Source: Xylanimonas oleitrophica (GTDB lineage Bacteria > Actinomycetota > Actinomycetes > Actinomycetales > Cellulomonadaceae). Taken from it: a DNA stretch of 64,000 nt. Below the pieces are notes generated by a model. The model ran no database searches. It was not told the DNA's origin and saw only the letters and a list, made by a program, of their open reading frames with translations. Each line of letters begins with the position of its first letter. The first letter of the stretch is position 1. The position numbers were made by a program, and so were the translations under genes. The stretch lies in NCBI RefSeq assembly GCF_003244315.1, contig NZ_QKWH01000004.1:186001-250000 (forward strand), given 5' to 3'. Below are positions 7,117 through 15,650 of the stretch, piece by piece.

Positions 7117-8172
7117 ATGAGCGACCTCGGGAGCCGGACGGCCGCAGGCGGCGTGCAGCTGCTGTCGGCGCGCGACGTGCCGCTCGGCGGCCCCCGCGCG
7201 ATGTCGGTGCGGCGCACCATCCCCCAGCGCGCGCGGTCGCTCGTCGGCGCCTGGTGCTTCTGCGACCACTACGGGCCCGACGACGTCACCCGCTCCGGCG
7301 GCATGCAGGTGCCCCCGCACCCGCACACGGGCCTGCAGACCGTCTCCTGGCTCTTCGCCGGAGAGATCGTGCACCGCGACAGCGTCGGCTCGCTGCAGAC
7401 GGTGCGCCCCGGCGAGCTCAACCTCATGACCGCCGGCGTCGGGATCTCCCACTCCGAGGAGTCTCCGGAGGGCGACCGCCCGCCCACGCTCCACGGGGTG
7501 CAGCTGTGGACGGCGCTGCCGGCGTCGGCGATGGACGTGGCGCCCCACTTCGAGCACCACGAGGACCTGCCCGTCGCCGAGCGCGACGGCGCCCGCGTCC
7601 AGGTGTTCCTGGGCGCCCTGACCGTGCACGGCCGGCGCCTGGTCTCGCCCGCGACCACGTACACGCCGCTCGTCGGCGCCCAGCTCGACCTCGCGCCCGG
7701 CAGCCGGGTCGAGCTCGAGGTGGACGCCGGTCACGAGCACGCGCTGCTGGTGGACTCCGGCGACGTCACCCTCCAGAGAGGCGCCGTGCCCCAGGCCGAG
7801 CTCGGCTACGTGGCCCCCGGCCCCGAGCGGCTCGTGGTCGAGGCCGGTGCCGACGCCCCCGCCCGTGCGGTGCTCATCGGTGGCGCGCCCTTCGAGGAGG
7901 ACATCGTCATGTGGTGGAACTTCGTGGGACGCACCCACGACGACGTCGCCCGTGCCCGCGCCGACTGGATGGCCCAGCTCGCCGACGCTCCCGACGACGC
8001 GGCCCAGACCGAGTACGCCGACGGCGCCGCCGAGCGCCGGTTCGGGAGGGTCGACGGCTACCCGTCCGGCCCGCTGCGCGCCCCCGCCCTGCCGGACGTG
8101 CGGCTCAAGCCGCGCACACGGCCCACCGCGCCCACCGAGCCGTGGATGGCGGAGCCGAACGCCTGCAGCTGA
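7117..8172 (+). CDS. Pirin-family bicupin protein
   Basis: Protein of 351 residues with the two-cupin pirin layout. The N-terminal cupin carries the conserved metal set: His68 and His70 in PPHPHTGLQTV, and His112 and Glu114 in GVGISHSEES. The C-terminal cupin (residues ~170-290) ends with the FEEDIVMWWNFVGR segment typical of the family. Bacterial pirins are Fe-containing and some have quercetinase activity or bind metabolic enzymes; which applies here is unknown. The start is chosen at the ATG just after a leaderless -10; the longer upstream frame crosses the terminator-like hairpin. A bidirectional terminator follows. Confidence 0.9.
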   Translation: MSDLGSRTAAGGVQLLSARDVPLGGPRAMSVRRTIPQRARSLVGAWCFCDHYGPDDVTRSGGMQVPPHPHTGLQTVSWLFAGEIVHRDSVGSLQTVRPGELNLMTAGVGISHSEESPEGDRPPTLHGVQLWTALPASAMDVAPHFEHHEDLPVAERDGARVQVFLGALTVHGRRLVSPATTYTPLVGAQLDLAPGSRVELEVDAGHEHALLVDSGDVTLQRGAVPQAELGYVAPGPERLVVEAGADAPARAVLIGGAPFEEDIVMWWNFVGRTHDDVARARADWMAQLADAPDDAAQTEYADGAAERRFGRVDGYPSGPLRAPALPDVRLKPRTRPTAPTEPWMAEPNACS

Positions 8173-8211
8173 CCCCCTCGTGCCGCACCCGCCACGAGGA
8201 GGCGGGGACGA

Positions 8212-8245
8212 CGAAGGCCCCCGGACCGTGGTCCGGGGGCCTTCG
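8212..8245. terminator. Bidirectional terminator between pirin and tRNA-Gly
   Basis: Perfect 16-bp arms (8212-8227 and 8230-8245) separated by 2 nt, between the pirin stop and the 3' end of the convergent tRNA gene. It can end both transcripts. Confidence 0.8.
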
Positions 8246-8248
8246 AGC

Positions 8249-8322
8249 TGGAGCGGGTGACGGGAATCGAACCCGCGCTGTCAGCTTGGGAAGCTGAAGT
8301 TCTACCATTGAACTACACCCGC
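8249..8322 (-). tRNA. tRNA-Gly (anticodon CCC)
   Basis: Minus-strand cloverleaf. The acceptor stem is GCGGGTG pairing with CACCCGC, with discriminator T and an encoded CCA at 8251-8249. The D arm contains GTTCAATGGTAGAAC. The anticodon arm is TCAGC, loop TTCCCAA, GCTGA, so bases 34-36 read CCC and decode GGG. The T arm is GCGGG-TTCGATT-CCCGT. Length is 74 nt with CCA. Confidence 0.95.
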
Positions 8323-8441
8323 GCAGCCACACGTCGTCGTCCGCTCGTCGTCAGGGACGACGGTGTGCGCGGCCCCGATCATACCCATCCCGGCCGCGTT
8401 GGCCGAACCGACGTCCACGGCGGCGCTCGCGGGCAGGATCC

Positions 8442-8474
8442 GACCCGCGCCGGACCCGCGCCGGACCCGTGCCG
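8442..8474. repeat. 11-bp tandem repeat upstream of dcd
   Basis: Three head-to-tail copies of a GACCCGCGCCG unit, the third with one change, within the 191-bp gap between the divergent tRNA-Gly and dcd. Probably replication slippage in GC-rich DNA; no function is suggested. Confidence 0.55.
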
Positions 8475-8501
8475 GAACCCGCACCGCACAGCGTGCAGGT
8501 C

Positions 8502-8507
8502 TACCGT
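8502..8507 (+). promoter_or_regulatory. -10 element of a probable leaderless promoter
   Basis: TACCGT ends 6 nt before the GTG start of dcd at 8514. This supports the GTG start over the longer upstream frame. Confidence 0.55.
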
Positions 8508-8513
8508 GTCCCC

Positions 8514-9089
8514 GTGCTGCTCTCCGACCGTGACATCCGGGCCGAGCTGGACGCCGGCCGCGTCGTCCTCGACCCGTACGAGCCCGCGATGATCCAGCCG
8601 TCCAGCATCGACGTCCGGCTCGACCGCTGGTTCCGGCTCTTCGACAACCACAAGTACCCGTTCATCGACCCGGCGCAGGAGCAGCCGGAGCTGACGCGCC
8701 TGGTGGAGGTCAAGGGCGACGAGCCCTTCGTCCTGCACCCGGGCGAGTTCGTGCTCGGCTCCACCTACGAGTCGGTGACGCTGCCCGACGACGTCGCCGC
8801 CCGCCTGGAGGGCAAGTCGTCGCTGGGGCGCCTCGGCCTGCTGACGCACTCGACGGCCGGGTTCATCGACCCTGGGTTCGCGGGGCACGTGACGCTCGAG
8901 CTGAGCAACGTGGCGACCCTCCCGATCATGCTGTGGCCCGGCATGAAGATCGGCCAGATGTGCTTCTTCCGGCTGTCGTCACCGGCCGAGAACCCGTACG
9001 GCTCCGAGAGGTACGGGTCCCGCTACCAGGGGCAGCGCGGGCCGACGGCGAGCCGGTCCTGGCAGTCGTTCCACCGGACGGCCGTCTGA
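8514..9089 (+). CDS. dcd: dCTP deaminase
   Basis: Protein of 191 residues that deaminates dCTP toward dUTP/dUMP for thymidylate synthesis; it acts as a cytoplasmic homotrimer. Diagnostic motifs are QPSSIDVRL near residue 28, GKSSLGRLG at 100-108, [11 protein letters not shown] at 112-122 and the catalytic Glu129 in VTLELSN. The length and the conserved C-terminus ([11 protein letters not shown]) match actinobacterial enzymes, some of which, as in Mycobacterium, also hydrolyse dUTP. Whether this one is bifunctional cannot be told by eye. The GTG start follows a leaderless -10 and gives the usual MLLSDRDI N-terminus. Confidence 0.96.
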   Translation: MLLSDRDIRAELDAGRVVLDPYEPAMIQPSSIDVRLDRWFRLFDNHKYPFIDPAQEQPELTRLVEVKGDEPFVLHPGEFVLGSTYESVTLPDDVAARLEGKSSLGRLGLLTHSTAGFIDPGFAGHVTLELSNVATLPIMLWPGMKIGQMCFFRLSSPAENPYGSERYGSRYQGQRGPTASRSWQSFHRTAV

Positions 9090-9237
9090 GCCGTCGCCGT
9101 CGGACTCGCAGGGGGTGCGGATGAACGAGCACGAACGGGGCATAGGCGACAGGGGCGAGCACCGCTACGCTCGGTCGCGCCACGAGGGCGCCAGGGCGCG
9201 CCCTCGGGCGCTACCCAGCCGGAAGGAGCTCCGCCGC

Positions 9238-10362
9238 ATGGCCCAGAGCGCGACGTCGTCGCAGCCTGCGCTGCCCCGGTCGTCCACCCGTGGTCACCAG
9301 GCCCGCCACCTGCTCGCACTGCCCGCCGACGTCGTCGTCGACGAGGTCGAGGTGCTGGCGCTGTCACGGTTCCCGTCGACGCGCTGGGAGGTGGTGCCGC
9401 GCGAGCTGCCGGGCGCCGACGTGCCGGTGGGGCGCATGGCCGGTCCGGGGGAGCCGGGCGTGCTGCGGCTGAGCCGGCACTCGACGCTGACGGGGCCGTA
9501 CCAGCCCGCCGGTCAGGGGTTCGACGCCGGTCTGCCGGGCGGTACCGCGGTGGTGTTCGACGTCGTGTGCCCGCGCGAGCGGTGGGACGACGCGCCGCCG
9601 CAGGACGGCGGGGACCGTGACGGGCTGGCGCGCGCCTTCCCGGCGGGCCTGCCGAACCGTGAGGAGGAGCGTGTCGTCACCTGGCTGGTCGCGGTGGCGC
9701 GGCGCCTGGGCGGCTCGGTGCGGGTCGACGTCGGTGGCATGTGGGACGAGAGCGCGTCGCCGACCGCACCGGTCGGCACCGGGGTGGTGCTGACGCCCGA
9801 CCCGGGCGCGGCCGTGGACCTGTCGGTGTTCTCGGCCGTGTGGCTCGACCCGCAGGCGTGCCACCGGGTGGTGCAGGCCGTGCACCCGCGGGCCCGCCTG
9901 GCCACGGAGGGCGCCGACTACCAGGGGCCGCCGCAGGGCATCGCGGAGCGGCCGCTGTACCCCGGCGAGCAGATGGACCCGGACGTGCGCCGGGCGCTGC
10001 ACGCGGCCGCCGACGAGTTCGACATCGCGGCCCTGCGGGCGCCGCAGGTGCTCGACGGCTTCGGCGTCGTCGTCGACCTGGACCACGACGGCTGGGTGAC
10101 CGTCGAGGTGGCGGGCGAGGAGGTGCTGCCGCCGCTGCTGCGGGAGCTGCCGTGGGCCCAGGGCGGCTGCGTGGCCTACCACGTGCGCTGGGACCCGCCG
10201 GACATCGTCGAGGCGCAGCGGGAGCACCCGCACCACGCGCACCTGGTGGCGCGCAAGCGTGCCGCGGAGCTCGTGTCGCGCGTCGCTGCCGCGATCTGGG
10301 AGGCCGCGGGCGGGGAGATCGCCGACGAGGCAGACTTCCTCGTCGACCCCGAAGACCTGTAG
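9238..10362 (+). CDS. Protein of unknown function, paralog of 5189-6190
   Basis: Protein of 374 residues, probably cytoplasmic. The start is set by a good ribosome-binding site (GGAAGGAGCT, ending 7 nt before the ATG); an earlier in-frame GTG gives only a low-complexity basic extension. It shares the core of the protein at 5189-6190: RAFPAGLPNREEERVVTWLV, then ARRLGGSVRVD, DPGAAVDLSVFSA, AYHVRWDPPDIVEAQ and HLVARKR. It carries ~40 extra residues, partly an insert near residues 215-260. No named family is recognised. The pair may be an old duplication with pirin, tRNA-Gly and dcd between the copies. Confidence 0.8.
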   Translation: MAQSATSSQPALPRSSTRGHQARHLLALPADVVVDEVEVLALSRFPSTRWEVVPRELPGADVPVGRMAGPGEPGVLRLSRHSTLTGPYQPAGQGFDAGLPGGTAVVFDVVCPRERWDDAPPQDGGDRDGLARAFPAGLPNREEERVVTWLVAVARRLGGSVRVDVGGMWDESASPTAPVGTGVVLTPDPGAAVDLSVFSAVWLDPQACHRVVQAVHPRARLATEGADYQGPPQGIAERPLYPGEQMDPDVRRALHAAADEFDIAALRAPQVLDGFGVVVDLDHDGWVTVEVAGEEVLPPLLRELPWAQGGCVAYHVRWDPPDIVEAQREHPHHAHLVARKRAAELVSRVAAAIWEAAGGEIADEADFLVDPEDL

Positions 10363-10470
10363 CGTCCCGCCCGGACACCGCCTGGAACCGGCGCGTCACC
10401 TGGCCGGCACCTCGCGGAAGCACCTCACGGCCAGACTGCGCGCAGTACCGACTCGAGGGGACGGGCCCGG

Positions 10471-11814
10471 ATGGTGACGACGCCGTTACGGCGCAACACG
10501 AGGTTCCAGCTGCTGTGGGTGGGCAGCGCGGTCTCCGGCCTGGGGTCCTCGATGACCTATCTGGCCTTCCCGCTGCTGATCCTCGCGGTGACGGGCTCGC
10601 CGGGCCTCGCGGGGATCGTCGGGGCGTGCCGGATGGCGGCCAGCATCGCCGTCTCGATGCCCGCCGGGGTGTGGGTGGACCGGTTCGACCGCCGGCGCGT
10701 GCTCGTCGCCTGCGAGGCGGTGCGCATCGCCGCGACGGGCAGCCTGGTGACCGTCATGCTGGTGGGTGGTGCGGACGCGCTCTCGCTGGCCCACATCCTC
10801 GTCGTGGCGGTGCTCTCCGGCACGGCCGACGCGTTCTTCCAGCCGGCGTACGCGACCGCGATCCGTGCCGTGGTGCCGCGCGAGCAGCTGCCGCAGGCGT
10901 ACGCGCAGGAGGAGGCTCGCAGCCACGCGGCGTCCCTCGCCGGCCCCCCGCTCGGTGGTGCGCTGTTCGGCCTCGCCCGGGTGCTGCCGTTCCTCGCCGA
11001 CCTGGTCAGCTACGTGGTGTCGCTCGTGTGCATCCTCGCCGCGCGGGTGCCGCGCCGACCGGCGCAGGAGGTGCGCCAGGAGGTGCGGCAGACGGCGGGC
11101 CAGACGGCGGGTGGGCGGCTGGCCGAGGAGGGGCGCCGCGTGCGGCGCGACGTCGGGGAGGCCGTCCGGTGGATCTGGCGGCGTCCGGGCATCCGGGCGG
11201 CGCTGATCTTCTCGATGGTCATCAACCTCGTCGCCGGCGCCGAGCTGATCCCGCTGATCACGATGATGGAGTCGCGGGGCGCGACGTCGGTCGACAGCGG
11301 CCTGGTGCTGGGGGCTGCGGGTGTCGGCGGTCTCCTGGGGGCGTTCGTGGCGCCTCGGCTGTCGCGCACCCTGTCGCCGGGCCTGCTCATGGCCGCGGTG
11401 GGCGGCGTCTTCGGGGCGGCGATGTGCGCGTCCACCTTGCCGTTCGGCGTCTACTGGCCGGCGGTGACGCTGTTCCTGGGGATGGTGACCGTGCCGGCGC
11501 TGAACGTGGTGCTCAAGGTGCTGGTGGCACGCACCGTGCCCGAGGTGATGATGGGCCGCGTCGTGGCGGCGCTGAGCATGGTGAGCCTGGGGCTGGAGCC
11601 GCTGAGCCCGCTGATCGGTGGGGCGCTCGCGGAGGTCGCGGGCGGGGCGAGCGCGCTGCTGGTGCTCGGCGGTGTGCTGGTGGTGGCGTCGGTCGGGTTC
11701 GTGGTGCTGAGCCCCGCGCTGCGGGGGCTGCGGGTGGAGGCCGAGGCGGGCGACGAGGCCGTGTCGGCGGAGGGTGCGACGGAGCCCGGTGAGGCTGCTC
11801 GGCAGGGAGGCTGA
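10471..11814 (+). CDS. MFS-type exporter
   Basis: Integral membrane protein of 447 residues with about 12 hydrophobic segments. The start of the fold and the motif-A-like loop between TM2 and TM3 (GVWVDRFDRRRV, residues ~66-77) place it in the major facilitator superfamily, nearest to drug or siderophore exporters of the MFS_3 type. The central cytoplasmic loop (~residues 195-235) contains a short duplicated segment (QEVRQEVRQTAGQTAGG). The substrate is not deducible. The start is ATG 10471; GTG 10474 is equally possible. A 219-bp gap separates it from the Mrp operon. Confidence 0.85.
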   Translation: MVTTPLRRNTRFQLLWVGSAVSGLGSSMTYLAFPLLILAVTGSPGLAGIVGACRMAASIAVSMPAGVWVDRFDRRRVLVACEAVRIAATGSLVTVMLVGGADALSLAHILVVAVLSGTADAFFQPAYATAIRAVVPREQLPQAYAQEEARSHAASLAGPPLGGALFGLARVLPFLADLVSYVVSLVCILAARVPRRPAQEVRQEVRQTAGQTAGGRLAEEGRRVRRDVGEAVRWIWRRPGIRAALIFSMVINLVAGAELIPLITMMESRGATSVDSGLVLGAAGVGGLLGAFVAPRLSRTLSPGLLMAAVGGVFGAAMCASTLPFGVYWPAVTLFLGMVTVPALNVVLKVLVARTVPEVMMGRVVAALSMVSLGLEPLSPLIGGALAEVAGGASALLVLGGVLVVASVGFVVLSPALRGLRVEAEAGDEAVSAEGATEPGEAARQGG

Positions 11815-11848
11815 ACAACGGTCAACGCCGCGTATGGCGCGCGTTGTT
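11814..11848 (+). terminator. Weak hairpin after the MFS gene
   Basis: AACAACG at 11814-11820 pairs with CGTTGTT at 11842-11848, with partly pairing GC-rich sequence between. It overlaps the last base of the MFS stop codon. It may terminate the MFS transcript before the Mrp operon. Confidence 0.35.
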
Positions 11849-12033
11849 CCCGGTTATGCCGTTGGCGGACGGTGACATTCCACCTCCTGAGCCTCCGCTG
11901 TCCACGAGTCAAGAACGGATAGGCTGACGCCGAATCGCCCACCCGCCCGCGTCTCGCGGTGCCGCTGGCGACCCCACGGGACGCCGTGCTGGGCCGTCGT
12001 GCGTCGCCCGGCGCCCGACAGGACGGAGCGGAC

Positions 12034-15000
12034 GTGCTTCCGGTACTCCTCGCCCACCTGGTCCTGGCGCTCGTCGCGCCTGCGCTCGTCGGCTGGATGG
12101 GCCGCAAGGCGTTCTGGGTGCTCGCCGCCGGGCCCGCGTCGGCGGCCGTCTACGCGCTGACGCAGACGGGGGCGGTGCTCGACGGCCGCTTCCCCGTCGA
12201 GCAGGCGAGCTGGGTGCCTGGGCTGAGCCTGGCCCTCGACTTCCGCCTCGACACCCTCTCGTGGCTGATGCTGCTGGTGGTCGGTGCCGTCGGAGCGCTG
12301 GTGCTCCTCTACTGCAGCGCCTACTTCTCCCGTGACGCCGGGGGCCTGCGCCGGTTCGCCGGGGTGCTGGTGGCGTTCGCGGGCGCCATGGTCGGTCTCG
12401 TCACCGCCGACGACCTGCTGCTGCTGTTCGTCTTCTGGGAGCTGACCACCGTCTTCTCCTACCTGCTCATCGGGCACTACGCCGCGCGCAAGCCGTCGCG
12501 CCGTGCGGCGATGCAGGCGATCGTCGTGACCACCGCGGGCGGCCTGGCCATGCTCGTCGGCCTGGTGATCCTCGGGGAGACGGCCGGCACGTGGCGCCTG
12601 TCGGAGGTGCTGGCCGACCCGCCGCAGGGCACGGCCGTGACGGCGGCGGTGATCTGCCTCCTCGCGGGGGCCGCCACCAAGTCGGCGCTCGTGCCCACCC
12701 ACTTCTGGCTCCCGGCGGCGATGGCCGCTCCCACCCCCGTCTCGGCCTACCTGCACGCCGCCGCGATGGTGAAGGCGGGCGTGTACCTGGTGGCGCGGTT
12801 CGCCCCGGCCTACGCGGACCTGCCCGCCTGGCGCGTCATCGTCGTCGTGCTCGGGTCGGCGACCTTGCTCCTGGGCGGCTACCGTGCCCTGCGCCAGCAC
12901 GACCTCAAGCTGGTCCTGGCCTTCGGCACCGTCTCGCAGCTGGGCCTCCTGATCCTGCTGCTGGGCTACGGCACCCAGGGGGCCGCGCTGGCGGGTCTCG
13001 CGCTGCTCGGTGCGCACGCCATGTTCAAGGCGGCGCTGTTCCTCGTCGTCGGCGTGGTCGACGCGGCGGCCGGGACGCGCGACCTGCGCAAGCTCAGCGG
13101 GCTCGCGCGGCAGATGCCGCTGACGGCCACCGCGGGCGTGCTGGCGACCGCGTCGATGATCGGCCTGCCGCCGTTCGCCGGCTATGTCGGCAAGGAGGCC
13201 GCCCTGGAGGCGTGGAGCGCCGAGGGCGACCCGCTGGGCCCGGTGATGCTCGTGGTCGTCGCGCTGGGCTCGGCCCTGACGGTCGCCTACGGCCTGCGGT
13301 TCGTGTGGGGGGCGTTCGGCACCAAGCGGGCCGTGCCCGCGCCGGGCAAGGAGGCGCCGGCAGGTTCCCCGCAGGCACCGTCGAGCACGCCGGTCCAGCG
13401 CCAGCCGCTGCTGCTGGTGGCCCCGGCGCTGGTGCTCGGCGCGATGGGCCTGGTGGTGGCGCTGGTGCCGCACGTGGGCGAGCAGCTCCTGGCGCCGCAC
13501 GCCGCCCTGTACCCCGCAGGGCACGCCGGCCACCTGACCTTGTGGGCGGGCTTCACGCCGGCGCTGGCCATCACGGTGCTGGTCCTGGGCGCCGGGGTGC
13601 TGCTGTTCTGGCAGCGGGCGCACGTCGAGCGCTTCCAGAACGCGCTGTGGTCGCCGCTGGGGGCCGACGTCGTCTACCGCCGGTGGATGCGGCGTCTCGA
13701 CGACCTGGCGGCGGACGTCACCGGTGGCACGCAGCGTGGTTCGCTGCCGTTCTACCTCGGCGCGATCCTCCTGGCCCTCGTGGCCGGGCCGGGTGTCGCG
13801 CTCGCCGTGGGCGTCTTCGGCAGCGGCACGCGGCTGCCGGTCGCGGCCGACGCCGCGGGCCGTGACGACGTCTTCCACGTCGGCCCGCTGGCGATGGTGC
13901 CGTTCGACCGGCCCGCCCAGCTCGTGGTCATCGTGATCGTCATCGTGGCCACGGTGCTGGCCGCCCGGGCCCGGCGCCGCCTCAAGGCCGTGATGCTCGT
14001 GGGCGTGGCCGGTTACGGCATGTCGGTGATCTTCCTGCTGCACGGAGCCCCGGACCTGGCGCTGACGCAGGTGCTCTCCGAGACGGTCACGCTGCTCGTC
14101 ATGGTGCTGGTGCTGCGGCGCCTGCCCCCGTACTTCTCCGACCGGCCTCTGGCCGCGAGCCGCTGGGTGCGCCTGGCGATCGGTGTGCTGGTCGGCCTCG
14201 TGATGATGCTGTTCGTGCTCGCCGCTCCGCTGGCGCGCGTGGCGACGCCGATCTCGGTGGACTTCCCGGAGGAGGCCGTCACCTGGGGCGGCGGCCACAA
14301 CGTGGTCAACGTGGCCCTGGTGGACATCCGCGCCTGGGACACGGTGGGAGAGATCTCCGTGCTCCTGGTCGCCGCCACCGGCGTCGCGTCCCTGGTGTTC
14401 CTGCGCCAGCGCAGCGGTGCCGTGCTGCGCCTGGCCGGCCGTCGCGACCCGGGGGCCGCGGTCGCGCACGCCGACGACGCCCACGCGGGCCGCGCGCCGG
14501 GTGGGGACGTGCCCGCGCCGCCGTCGGGCGCCGTGGACCCGACGGCGATCCGCACCGTCGACCCCGCCCCGCCCCGCACGGGCGGGGCGCGCGGTGGCCG
14601 TGGCGGCACGACGACGTGGATCGTCGCGGGGCCCACGCTCGCTCCCGAGCGCCGCTCGGTGCTGTTCGAGGTGGTCACCCGGATCCTCTTCCACGCCATG
14701 GTCGTCTTCGCCCTGTTCCTGCTGTTCAGCGGGCACAACAACCCCGGCGGCGGGTTCGCGGCGGGCCTCGTGGTCGGCATCGCGCTCACCGTGCGCTACC
14801 TGGCCGGCGGGCGCTACGAGCTGGGCGAGGCCGCGCCCGTGCACCCGGGCCTGATCCTCGGCACCGGCCTGTTCCTCTCCGCCGGGGTGGGGCTCGCCGC
14901 GCTGCTGGCCGGCAAGCAGGCCATCGAGAGCTTCATCATCGACCTCTACCTGCCGGTGTTCGGGCACGTCCACCTGGTGACGTCGCTGTTCTTCGACCTC

Positions 15001-15099
15001 GGCGTCTTCCTCGTCGTCATCGGGCTCGTGCTCGACATCCTGCGGTCCCTGGGGGCCGAGATCGACCACCACGCCGAGCTGGAAGGGGCCGTCAAGTGA
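12034..15099 (+). CDS. mrpA: Na+/H+ antiporter subunit A fused to subunit B
   Basis: Protein of 1,021 residues, first gene of the Mrp (Mnh) multisubunit Na+(Li+)/H+ antiporter of the inner membrane, related to complex I NuoL. The first ~500 residues carry the NuoL/proton-conducting core (FWELTTVFSYLLIG, PTPVSAYLHAAAMVKAGVYL, GTVSQLGLLILLLGYG, HAMFKAALFLVVGVVD). A C-terminal NuoJ-like region follows. After a Pro/Gly-rich linker (about residues 805-875) comes a full MrpB domain (FHAMVVFALFLLFSGHNNPG to the end). The GTG start is preferred because GGACGGAG lies just upstream; the earlier frame is soluble and unlike a membrane protein. The downstream subunits overlap by 1-4 bp. Confidence 0.93.
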   Translation: MLPVLLAHLVLALVAPALVGWMGRKAFWVLAAGPASAAVYALTQTGAVLDGRFPVEQASWVPGLSLALDFRLDTLSWLMLLVVGAVGALVLLYCSAYFSRDAGGLRRFAGVLVAFAGAMVGLVTADDLLLLFVFWELTTVFSYLLIGHYAARKPSRRAAMQAIVVTTAGGLAMLVGLVILGETAGTWRLSEVLADPPQGTAVTAAVICLLAGAATKSALVPTHFWLPAAMAAPTPVSAYLHAAAMVKAGVYLVARFAPAYADLPAWRVIVVVLGSATLLLGGYRALRQHDLKLVLAFGTVSQLGLLILLLGYGTQGAALAGLALLGAHAMFKAALFLVVGVVDAAAGTRDLRKLSGLARQMPLTATAGVLATASMIGLPPFAGYVGKEAALEAWSAEGDPLGPVMLVVVALGSALTVAYGLRFVWGAFGTKRAVPAPGKEAPAGSPQAPSSTPVQRQPLLLVAPALVLGAMGLVVALVPHVGEQLLAPHAALYPAGHAGHLTLWAGFTPALAITVLVLGAGVLLFWQRAHVERFQNALWSPLGADVVYRRWMRRLDDLAADVTGGTQRGSLPFYLGAILLALVAGPGVALAVGVFGSGTRLPVAADAAGRDDVFHVGPLAMVPFDRPAQLVVIVIVIVATVLAARARRRLKAVMLVGVAGYGMSVIFLLHGAPDLALTQVLSETVTLLVMVLVLRRLPPYFSDRPLAASRWVRLAIGVLVGLVMMLFVLAAPLARVATPISVDFPEEAVTWGGGHNVVNVALVDIRAWDTVGEISVLLVAATGVASLVFLRQRSGAVLRLAGRRDPGAAVAHADDAHAGRAPGGDVPAPPSGAVDPTAIRTVDPAPPRTGGARGGRGGTTTWIVAGPTLAPERRSVLFEVVTRILFHAMVVFALFLLFSGHNNPGGGFAAGLVVGIALTVRYLAGGRYELGEAAPVHPGLILGTGLFLSAGVGLAALLAGKQAIESFIIDLYLPVFGHVHLVTSLFFDLGVFLVVIGLVLDILRSLGAEIDHHAELEGAVK

Positions 15100-15650
15100 T
15101 CGTCCTCGACACCGTCCCCTCGGCCGCGCTGGCGCTCGTCGTCGGCGTCCTGTTCGCCGGCGGGGTGTACCTGCTGCTCGAGCGCTCGCTCACGCGCGTG
15201 CTGCTCGGGTTCGTGCTGATCAGCAACGGCGGCAACCTCGCCATCCTCATGGCCGGCGGCCGCGCCGGAGCCGCCCCGCTGGTGCGCGAGGGCGAGTCCC
15301 AGGTCCCGATGAGCGACCCCCTGGTCCAGGCGATGATCCTCACCGCCATCGTCATCACCCTCGCCCTCACGGCGTTCGTGCTGGCCATGGCCTACCGCTC
15401 GTGGCAGCTCAACGGCCACGACGAGGTGCAGGACGACGTCGAGGACCGCCGCATCGCGCGCCTGGCCGCGCGCAACGCGCCCAGCTACTCCGACGCCGAC
15501 ACCGCGGAGACGGGCGAGACCCTCGACGAGGAGGCCGCCGAGGTGCACGACGACATCGAGGAGAGCCTGGTGGTCCAGGAGACGGCGGCGCCCCGCGAGG
15601 GCCGCGCCGAGGGCACCGAGGGTGCCGAGGGCACGGAGGCGCGCCGATGA
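15096..15650 (+). CDS. mrpC: Na+/H+ antiporter subunit C with acidic tail
   Basis: NuoK-like subunit with three membrane helices in the first ~110 residues (GVYLLLERSLTRVLLGFVLI, SNGGNLAILMA, MSDPLVQAMILTAIVITLAL). The start is GTG at 15096, overlapping the mrpA stop as GTGA. The protein is 184 residues, whereas MrpC is usually about 115. The extra C-terminus is a charged, Glu/Asp-rich tail (TAETGETLDEEAAEVHDDIE) predicted to be cytoplasmic and disordered. It may be lineage-specific. Confidence 0.92.
   Translation: MIVLDTVPSAALALVVGVLFAGGVYLLLERSLTRVLLGFVLISNGGNLAILMAGGRAGAAPLVREGESQVPMSDPLVQAMILTAIVITLALTAFVLAMAYRSWQLNGHDEVQDDVEDRRIARLAARNAPSYSDADTAETGETLDEEAAEVHDDIEESLVVQETAAPREGRAEGTEGAEGTEARR

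Noticed and set aside
6726-8297. Long plus-strand frame starting GTG at 6726 in the non-coding gap
   Set aside because: The first ~35 residues look plausible, but the frame passes through the terminator-like hairpin and then runs out of frame through pirin. Composition becomes Arg/Pro-rich. I could not support a gene, only a possible remnant.
8442-8474. 11-bp tandem repeat before dcd as a regulatory array
   Set aside because: The copies are adjacent without spacing, purely GC-rich, and end 27 bp before the -10; simple slippage is enough to explain them.
11854-15072. 1,072-codon open frame on the minus strand opposite the Mrp operon
   Set aside because: It is antisense to mrpA/mrpC, which have clear membrane-protein motifs. 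The antisense product is Arg/Gln/His-rich without domains, a usual shadow in very GC-rich DNA.
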